Of a DNA stretch of 7,893 nt, positions 1 to 5,198 are shown one piece after another. The DNA lies in NCBI GenBank assembly GCA_027010905.1, contig JALVBA010000214.1, forward strand, positions 1 through 7,893, written 5' to 3'. The notes below the pieces were generated by a model, which saw only the letters and a program-made list of their open reading frames with translations, was not told where the DNA came from and ran no database searches. Position 1 is the stretch's first letter. Each line of letters begins with the position of its first letter. Origin of the DNA: Marinilabiliaceae bacterium (lineage in GTDB: Bacteria > Bacteroidota > Bacteroidia > Bacteroidales > Marinilabiliaceae). A program made the position numbers and the translations under genes.

Positions 1-112
1 TCTTTCTGATTTGCAGTCACCCACAACACCATTGCCAATCGCTAACGTTTCCTATCAACTCGGCACGTACAAGGACTTGCACCTCGCCAGCCTATTACCA
101 TGCCCGACATAC
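1..112 (-). mobile_element. 5' end of a group II intron (bacterial class C-like), truncated by window edge
   Basis: Read on the minus strand from 112 down to 1, this stretch looks like the start of domain I of a class C group II intron, a self-splicing, retromobile ribozyme. It opens with GTATGTCGGGCATGG, close to the class C opening GUGYGcCcGGCAUGG. The typical hairpin around GAGGTGCAAGTCC follows (about 86-73). Then come a GTTAGC block (about 47-42), CAATGGTGT (about 35-27), GGGTGAC (about 24-18) and AAATCAGAAAG (about 12-2). These occur in the same order and spacing as I recall them from the Oceanobacillus iheyensis and Bacillus halodurans class C introns. The first base is placed at 112, directly after the T-tract and one A of the groEL terminator, which is the insertion preference of class C introns. 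The third base of the opening is A where the consensus has G. The rest of the ribozyme and any reverse transcriptase gene would lie left of position 1. The family call comes from recalled consensus, not from a search. Confidence 0.82.
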
Positions 113-113
113 T

Positions 114-144
114 AAAAAGGCAGCCTGAAAATTTCAGACCGCCT
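114..144 (-). terminator. Rho-independent terminator of groEL
   Basis: On the minus strand, 144 down to 118 folds into a 12-bp stem (two G-U wobbles) with a 3-base ATT loop. The arms are AGGCGGTCTGAA and TTCAGGCTGCCT, followed by a run of T (118-114). It lies about 30 bases after the groEL stop codon and points the same way, so it should end the groEL transcript. It is also the apparent target of the group II intron that begins two bases beyond the T run. Confidence 0.85.
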
Positions 145-175
145 CTAAATATGTATAAAATAATAAAAACTATTA

Positions 176-1819
176 CTACATCATGCCGGGCATTCCGCCA
201 CCCATTCCGGGAGCACCTCCCATAGGCATTGCAGGCTCTTCTTCCTTCTCATCTACCAACACACACTCTGTAGTAAGGAACATACCTGCCACAGAAGCTG
301 CATTTTCAAGAGCAATACGAGTAACTTTAGCAGGATCGATAACTCCGCTTTCAAATAGGTTCTCATACTTATCGGTACGTGCATTATATCCAAAATCACC
401 TTTTCCTTCAGCAATCTTCTGCACTACAACCGCACCCTCTTTGCCTGCATTGAATACAATCTGACGAAGTGGCTCTTCGATAGCGCGCTTCACAATATCA
501 ACACCTGTAGCCTCGTCTTCGGTTTCAGTTTTAATTTTGCTTAAAGACTTAATTGCACGAATATATGCAACGCCACCACCAGAAACAATACCCTCTTCAA
601 CAGCTGCACGTGTTGCACTTAAAGCATCATCAACTCTATCTTTCTTCTCCTTCATCTCAATCTCTGAAGCGGCTCCGATGTAAAGCACTGCAACACCACC
701 GGCCAATCTCGCTAAGCGCTCCTGTAACTTCTCTTTGTCGTAATCAGAAGTTGTATTATTAATCTGAGCCTTAATCTGGTTGGTACGTGTCTCTATTGTC
801 TCTTTTGAACCACCACCATTTACAATTGTAGTATTATCTTTGTCGATAGAAACTTTTTCAGCCTCTCCCAACATATCAAGAGTTGCATTCTCTAACTTCA
901 ATCCAGTCTCTTCCGAGATAACTGTTCCATTCGTTAAAACAGCCAAATCCTGAAGAATCTCTTTACGGCGATCTCCAAATCCCGGAGCTTTTACCGCTGC
1001 AATCTTCAATGAACCTCTTAGGCGGTTAACAACTAATGTTGCCAATGCTTCTCCGTCCACATCTTCAGCAATAATCAACAGAGGTCTGCCTGTTTGAGCT
1101 GTTGCTTCAAGTACAGGAAGCAGATCTTTCATTGTAGATATCTTCTTGTCGTAGATCAGAATGTATGGATTCTCCAATTCTGTCTCCATCTTTTCGGTGT
1201 TTGTTACGAAGTACGGAGAGATATATCCCCTATCAAACTGCATACCTTCAACAACCTCAACAGATGTCTCTATACCTTTAGCTTCCTCAACAGTTATAAC
1301 ACCCTCTTTTCCGACCTTCTCCATTGCCTCGGCAATAAGTCTTCCAATCTCTTTGTCATTATTTGCTGAGATTGAAGCCACCTGCTCAATCTTCTCACTT
1401 TGGTTACCAATAGCTTTCGACTGTGAAGCAATATCTTTAACAACAGCAACAACAGCTTTGTCAATACCTCTTTTTAAATCCATAGGATTGGCACCTGCTG
1501 TAACATTTTTCAGTCCTACAGTAATGATAGACTGAGCCAAAACAGTAGCTGTTGTTGTTCCGTCACCTGCGTCATCACCTGTTTTCGAAGCAACCTCTTT
1601 AACCATCTGCGCACCCATATTTGCATGGGGGTCTGACAGCTCAATCTCCTTAGCAACCGTTACACCATCTTTGGTGATAGCAGGTGCTCCGAATTTCTTG
1701 TCAATAATAACATTTCTACCTTTTGGGCCTAAAGTTACCTTTACGGCATTGGCCAGCTCATCAACTCCTTTTTTCAATAGCTCACGAGCTTCAACGTCAA
1801 ATTTTATTTCTTTTGCCAT
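176..1819 (-). CDS. groEL: Chaperonin GroEL (60 kDa, Hsp60)
   Basis: GroEL forms the double-ring cytoplasmic chaperonin that encloses and refolds unfolded proteins, driven by ATP and capped by GroES. The 547-residue product is full length for the family. It starts with MAKEIKF and carries the ATP-site segments VTLGPKGRNV (about 27-36), ITKDGVTVA with Asp51, and AGDGTTTATVLA with Asp86 (equivalents of E. coli Asp52 and Asp87). The hydrolysis aspartate Asp398 lies in RVDDALSATRAAVEEG, followed by GGG. The C-terminus ends in the Gly-Met-rich tail GMGGGMPGMM, typical of housekeeping GroEL. The ATG at 1819 fits the family N-terminus; no Shine-Dalgarno sequence is visible. The gene is alone between two terminators (1878-1917 upstream, 114-144 downstream). 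No groES lies in the 120 bases upstream, although groES normally precedes groEL. No CIRCE operator was seen upstream. Confidence 0.99.
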   Translation of the reverse strand: MAKEIKFDVEARELLKKGVDELANAVKVTLGPKGRNVIIDKKFGAPAITKDGVTVAKEIELSDPHANMGAQMVKEVASKTGDDAGDGTTTATVLAQSIITVGLKNVTAGANPMDLKRGIDKAVVAVVKDIASQSKAIGNQSEKIEQVASISANNDKEIGRLIAEAMEKVGKEGVITVEEAKGIETSVEVVEGMQFDRGYISPYFVTNTEKMETELENPYILIYDKKISTMKDLLPVLEATAQTGRPLLIIAEDVDGEALATLVVNRLRGSLKIAAVKAPGFGDRRKEILQDLAVLTNGTVISEETGLKLENATLDMLGEAEKVSIDKDNTTIVNGGGSKETIETRTNQIKAQINNTTSDYDKEKLQERLARLAGGVAVLYIGAASEIEMKEKKDRVDDALSATRAAVEEGIVSGGGVAYIRAIKSLSKIKTETEDEATGVDIVKRAIEEPLRQIVFNAGKEGAVVVQKIAEGKGDFGYNARTDKYENLFESGVIDPAKVTRIALENAASVAGMFLTTECVLVDEKEEEPAMPMGGAPGMGGGMPGMM

Positions 1820-1865
1820 TTCTACAGCGTTTTAATGATTTTATAATTATGACTCTACTTCTTTC

Positions 1866-1895
1866 ATAAAGTATGCCAAAAAAAAAGCGTGTCAA
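1866..1895 (-). promoter_or_regulatory. Possible groEL promoter overlapping the upstream terminator
   Basis: On the minus strand, TTG at 1895-1893 is followed after 19 bases by TACTTTAT (1873-1866). This resembles the Bacteroidetes promoter (TTTG or TTG near -33, TAnnTTTG near -7), with two mismatches at the end of the -7 box. The -33 element lies in the 3' arm of the secG terminator and the T tract falls in the spacer. Transcription would start near 1860, giving a leader of about 40 bases. Only 58 bases separate the terminator's T tract from the groEL start, so a promoter here or overlapping the hairpin is expected. The exact boxes are a guess. Confidence 0.3.
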
Positions 1896-1917
1896 TATGA
1901 CTGACATACTGACACGC
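1878..1917 (-). terminator. Strong rho-independent terminator after secG
   Basis: On the minus strand, 1917-1905 pairs with 1899-1887 as a 13-bp stem (one G-U wobble) closed by a 5-base TCAGT loop. The arms are GCGTGTCAGTATG and CATATTGACACGC, followed by nine T (1886-1878). It begins 22 bases after the secG stop codon and should end the sigma-54 activator/lptE/TPR/secG transcript, separating it from groEL. On the plus strand it lacks a T run after the hairpin, so it works in one direction. Confidence 0.92.
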
Positions 1918-1939
1918 AAACTAAATATTTTAAAATAAT

Positions 1940-2299
1940 CTACTGCTGCGGCTGGCTATTAGCCCCATCAGAACCTGACTGACCTGCAGGTGAATTAGGA
2001 AAAACCGGAGCCTGCTGAGTTGGAGTAGCAAGGTTATTTAACTGCTCGTCAATCTGAGATCCGTTGACGGCATTACCCTTAGGCAGCACCATTACAGCAA
2101 CAAAAGCTAAAACAAGCAGAGCTCCTGCTAATCCCCAGGTCATCTTACCCAGGAAATCCGTAGTTTTACGTACACCCATAACCTGATTTGATGAAGAGAA
2201 GTTTGCCGCTAATCCCCCACCTTTTGATTCCTGAACCAACACAATGAGAATCAACAACACACTAACCAAAACTATCAACACCGAAACAAACTGATACAT
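1940..2299 (-). CDS. secG: Protein translocase subunit SecG
   Basis: SecG is the small inner-membrane subunit that joins SecY and SecE in the export channel and eases the SecA-driven cycle. The 119-residue product has the expected two membrane helices (about residues 4-22 and 53-72). The family motif VLVQESKGGGLAANF follows helix 1, and FLGKMTWGLAG leads into helix 2. After helix 2 the protein ends in a low-complexity tail rich in Q, P, S, N and G (about 80-119), common in Bacteroidetes SecG. The ATG at 2299 places helix 1 correctly at the N-terminus. It is the last gene of the operon, 12 bases after the TPR gene stop, and is followed by a strong terminator. Confidence 0.95.
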   Translation of the reverse strand: MYQFVSVLIVLVSVLLILIVLVQESKGGGLAANFSSSNQVMGVRKTTDFLGKMTWGLAGALLVLAFVAVMVLPKGNAVNGSQIDEQLNNLATPTQQAPVFPNSPAGQSGSDGANSQPQQ

Positions 2300-2311
2300 A
2301 TCTAAATAATT

Positions 2312-3244
2312 TTATTGATTACTAACTAATTTTTTTGCTTTTTTAATTTGATGTGCAAAGTAACCACTTTTTTCGGGATATTTCAAACTCAATTTCTCAA
2401 AAATATTTATTGCCTTATCATAATGCCCCTGCTTGATATAAATAACGGCTAAAGTCTCTGTCATCAATTCATCACTGTCAAAAGAGATTTGTTCCTTAAC
2501 CTCCTTTGTACCCGACGGTTCAACCACTGGCCTCTTCTTCTTATCCCCTACCTGTCGATTACTTAAAAAGTCATCAATCATACTGGCAGTTCTGTTTTTC
2601 TTCCCTGCTGTTTGCGTCTTTTCATCACCCTCTCCTCCTGCCGTTTGATTCCCAACAGCAGAAAGCCAATCTGAAAATGACCTATTCTGATCAATATCTA
2701 ACGAATGCTCATAGATATTCAGTGAGTATTCCAATCCTCCGGGTTTTTCATAATCAAACATCTGATCCTCCGGGATAGCCTGCTCTTCCCGGTTGGAGTC
2801 TTTGTTAGACTGAAAAGTGAAATCAACAGCTCCACCCTGCACTGTTTCACTAACCCCCTCAATTCCAAAATAGTCTCCTACCGACTCAACCTTTCCAGTA
2901 ATATCTATTGAGGATGCTTTTTCTGTCTCTTTTTCTTTGGCTTTGGCTTGATCTTTCTCCGGTTTCTCCTCTCTATTGATGACCTGTTCAGAGTCGGTGT
3001 CGTCTACCGGATAAAGATTGTGAATCAATTCAAACAGTCTTGTTCTGTCCGGCACATACAGAACCGATCTTTTAAGTTCAGGCTCAAACCTTACATGATC
3101 GAGCATATGAAGATTTTTAAGAAGCAGAAGTCTTGCCGTTTGAAAAAAAGGATACTCATAAACCAACTCCTGTATTTCAGAGAGAGTAGATTCATTTAAC
3201 TCTTTCGGATTGTTTAAGTAATAGTATAGAAGTTGTTTATTCAT
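2312..3244 (-). CDS. TPR-domain protein of unknown function in the lptE-secG operon
   Basis: I do not recognise a named function for this 310-residue protein. The N-terminal part (about 1-80) is predicted helical, with YEYPFFQTARLLLLKNL and a following helix. The middle (about 80-250) is polar, charged and probably disordered, including a lysine/glutamate-rich stretch near 90-112. The C-terminus (about 255-300) contains one clear tetratricopeptide-type helix pair, LAVIYIKQGHYDKAINIFEKL followed by a YPEKSGYFAHQI helix. There is no signal peptide or membrane segment, so it is probably cytoplasmic. It starts 3 bases after the lptE stop and ends 12 bases before secG, so it should be co-transcribed and translationally linked with both. 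TPR pairs usually bind other proteins. A scaffold or accessory role in envelope or export biology is possible, but that rests on position alone. Confidence 0.85.
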   Translation of the reverse strand: MNKQLLYYYLNNPKELNESTLSEIQELVYEYPFFQTARLLLLKNLHMLDHVRFEPELKRSVLYVPDRTRLFELIHNLYPVDDTDSEQVINREEKPEKDQAKAKEKETEKASSIDITGKVESVGDYFGIEGVSETVQGGAVDFTFQSNKDSNREEQAIPEDQMFDYEKPGGLEYSLNIYEHSLDIDQNRSFSDWLSAVGNQTAGGEGDEKTQTAGKKNRTASMIDDFLSNRQVGDKKKRPVVEPSGTKEVKEQISFDSDELMTETLAVIYIKQGHYDKAINIFEKLSLKYPEKSGYFAHQIKKAKKLVSNQ

Positions 3245-3247
3245 CCC

Positions 3248-3766
3248 TTACCAATCAGAAAATGTCTTATTAAAAATATTTTCTGTCAGCTGCTCAATAA
3301 TCAAGGTTGTCAGCTCGGCCTCTACTTCAGTAATATTTCTTTCTGATGCAAAATCCTGATAGGCCGAAAAACTTGATTCCCAGTTTTTCTGTGGATCCTG
3401 TTTGTTTTGATAGCGCACCTTTACCCCGATTGTCAGTCGGGTTTGTGCTGATACAGCATCCTCTTTAATAGCCATAGGTCGTATGGAATAATTTGTTATC
3501 TCCCCTGAGAAATCGACATCACCAACCCCATTAACCAGTGTCAATCTTGATTCACTCATTATCCTATCTTTCAGAAGTTCTGTTATTTTCTGACTTAACA
3601 GTGGATTAATAATGGCTGCCCTATTATTAAAGTACTGCACTGAAAAGGTTTTCAGATTTTCATCAATCGATGCTCCACTCAGAGTCATACGAATCGAACA
3701 TCCGGTATACAAAAGAACAATTAGAACACACAGTGTTATCTTTTTTAAATACTTCACAATAATCAT
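3248..3766 (-). CDS. lptE: LptE-type lipoprotein, LPS-assembly outer membrane subunit
   Basis: LptE is an outer-membrane lipoprotein that plugs the LptD barrel and helps insert lipopolysaccharide in the outer leaflet. The 172-residue product begins with a lysine-containing n-region and a hydrophobic helix ending in the lipobox LYTGC, with Cys23 as the predicted lipidated residue. After it come SGASID (30-35) and KTFSVQYFNNRA (about 39-50), which match the Bacteroidetes LptE pattern. The rest contains TRLTIGVKVRYQN, a beta-strand signature of the fold, and a C-terminal helical part. The ATG at 3766 overlaps the stop of the upstream activator gene by 4 bases (ATGA), which suggests translational coupling. 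Bacteroidetes LptE is very divergent from the E. coli protein, so the call rests on lineage-specific motifs and gene context. Confidence 0.85.
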   Translation of the reverse strand: MIIVKYLKKITLCVLIVLLYTGCSIRMTLSGASIDENLKTFSVQYFNNRAAIINPLLSQKITELLKDRIMSESRLTLVNGVGDVDFSGEITNYSIRPMAIKEDAVSAQTRLTIGVKVRYQNKQDPQKNWESSFSAYQDFASERNITEVEAELTTLIIEQLTENIFNKTFSDW

Positions 3767-5046
3767 CCTTCAATATTATACTCTTTTATCTTCCTATATA
3801 GTGTACGCTCAGAGATACCCAAATCCTTAGCAGCATACTTTCTTTTTCCATTATGTTTATCAAGAGCTTTCTTAATCAACTCAATCTCTTTATCAACTAA
3901 CGACAGCGACTCCTCTACAAACTCCTCAGTATCCTGAATCATTGGATCGTCATTGGTTCTTTCATCCCGGTAGGCTACATTTGCTGACACAACTGCAGCT
4001 TCAGGCCTTACAGCGGAGGAGGCAACCGGAGGAGTATTTACAACTGTTCCGTCGCTACTGTCATACAACTTTTTAATAATCTGAGCCTGCTCTCCTTTTA
4101 CATTTGAGCACCCATCATCCTGTAACATATCAAGAACTAACTTTTTAAGATCTGTCATGTCATTTTTCATATCAAACAGCACCTTATAAAGTATCTCCCT
4201 CTCGCTCCCAAAGTCTGCGCTATGTTTTTTATCACCTTTAACCAATGCAGGAAGGTTGTCTCCTATATGATATGGAATATATGTTGCAAGAGTTTCTGAG
4301 TTAATCTCTCTGTTTTTCTCTATAACTGATATCTGCTCAGTAATGTTTTTCAACTGTCTGATGTTGCCCGGCCAGCGATATTTTATAAGCAACTCTTTAG
4401 ATTCTCTTGTCAGTTTAATTGGCGGCATACGGTATCTGTCGGCAAAATCAGTGGCAAACTTACGAAACAGCAGGTAAATATCATCAATACGATCACGCAA
4501 CGGAGGTATAATTATCGGCACACTACTCAGGCGATAGTAGAGATCCTCCCTGAACTTACCCTCCTTTATCGCATTCTCCATAACAATATTCGTAGCTGCA
4601 ACTATCCTCACATTAGTCTTCAGCACTTTTGATGAACCTACCTTAATAAATTCACCTGCCTCAAGGACCCTTAACAACCTGACCTGAGTATTCAGAGGCA
4701 ATTCACCTATTTCATCCAGAAAGATGGTACCTCCGTCAGATTCTTCAAAATATCCTTTACGGGCAGTCAAAGCCCCGGTAAAAGCCCCTTTTTCATGGCC
4801 AAAAAGCTCAGAATCTATTGTTCCATCAGGGATTGCACCGCAGTTAACGGCAATGTATCGACCATGCTTACGCGCACTATATTGATGTATAATTTTTGGA
4901 AATACCTCTTTACCTACACCACTCTCCCCATTGATAAGAACAGATAGGTCAGTGGGTGCAACCTGAACAGCAACATCAAGTGCTCTATTTAGATTATAAG
5001 AATTACCTATTATCCCATATCGTTGTTTTATCTTTTGAACATCCAT
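3763..5046 (-). CDS. Sigma-54-dependent transcriptional activator, Fis-type HTH, no receiver domain
   Basis: This is a bacterial enhancer-binding protein: an AAA+ ATPase that remodels sigma-54 RNA polymerase at its promoters. The 427-residue product goes straight into the AAA+ domain. It has Walker A GESGVGKE (40-47), the sigma-54 contact loop GAFTGA (87-92), Walker B GTIFLDE (106-112, with Asp111 and Glu112) and the segment FREDLYYRLSSVPI further on. A long linker (about 265-385) contains LFDMKNDMTDLKKLV. A Fis-type helix-turn-helix lies at the C-terminus (about 385-427, KRKYAAKDLGISERTLYRKI). There is no N-terminal receiver, GAF or PAS domain, so activity must be set by expression, the linker or a partner. 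I chose the ATG at 5046 because the family N-terminus matches MDVQKIKQRYG. The frame stays open to a TTG at 5082, but that codon lies inside a promoter-like box. It heads an operon with lptE, a TPR gene and secG. The target promoters are unknown. Confidence 0.93.
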   Translation of the reverse strand: MDVQKIKQRYGIIGNSYNLNRALDVAVQVAPTDLSVLINGESGVGKEVFPKIIHQYSARKHGRYIAVNCGAIPDGTIDSELFGHEKGAFTGALTARKGYFEESDGGTIFLDEIGELPLNTQVRLLRVLEAGEFIKVGSSKVLKTNVRIVAATNIVMENAIKEGKFREDLYYRLSSVPIIIPPLRDRIDDIYLLFRKFATDFADRYRMPPIKLTRESKELLIKYRWPGNIRQLKNITEQISVIEKNREINSETLATYIPYHIGDNLPALVKGDKKHSADFGSEREILYKVLFDMKNDMTDLKKLVLDMLQDDGCSNVKGEQAQIIKKLYDSSDGTVVNTPPVASSAVRPEAAVVSANVAYRDERTNDDPMIQDTEEFVEESLSLVDKEIELIKKALDKHNGKRKYAAKDLGISERTLYRKIKEYNIEG

Positions 5047-5198
5047 AATTAAACCTGAAATTTTTGCAGTTTTACATGACAAAGTTACAATTCTAATTTT
5101 AGTTTCCTTATTTTATCAATTATAAAATAGTTAAATAATTATTCACAAACCGACTTCTATTGTCTCTTTTTTTATAAATTTAAGTAAAATTTTTACAG
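5047..5198. other. AT-rich divergent intergenic region
   Basis: These 152 bases separate the start codons of the minus-strand activator operon and the plus-strand branching enzyme gene, so they must hold promoters for both. The region is very AT-rich. It contains an A/T-only perfect inverted repeat, TATTTTAT-CAATT-ATAAAATA (5109-5129), that could be an operator or only chance in AT-rich DNA. No convincing promoter was found for the plus-strand gene; the best -7-like box there is TAAATTTA (5175-5182), without a correctly spaced -33 box. No RNA gene or small ORF is evident. Confidence 0.7.
5080..5087 (-). promoter_or_regulatory. Candidate -7 element of the activator/lptE/secG operon
   Basis: On the minus strand these bases read TAACTTTG, an exact match to the Bacteroidetes -7 consensus TAnnTTTG. 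They lie 33 bases before the preferred ATG at 5046, so the leader would be about 27 bases. No TTTG was found at the usual -33 distance, which lowers confidence. A second, weaker set lies further upstream: TTTG, then 21 bases, then TATAATTG, about 5120-5152. Confidence 0.4.

Noticed and set aside
2..115. Open plus-strand frame running in from the left edge, ending TAA at 113-115, that looks like the C-terminus of a protein.
   Set aside because: Its bases are better explained as the complement of the conserved 5' end of a group II intron; such frames recur as false short ORFs opposite these introns.
183..1535. Several plus-strand open frames of 69-124 codons across groEL.
   Set aside because: They lie opposite a full-length, strongly conserved groEL, and their translations are low-complexity shadows with no family signature.
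1820..1877. CIRCE (HrcA) operator before groEL.
   Set aside because: No TTAGCACTC / GAGTGCTAA pair is present in the upstream region.
1820..1939. A short or degraded groES gene.
   Set aside because: The interval is too short, is largely a terminator, and shows no GroES-like translation in any frame.
2506..3830. Plus-strand open frames opposite the TPR, lptE and activator genes.
   Set aside because: They are antisense shadows of a tightly packed minus-strand operon with clear protein motifs.
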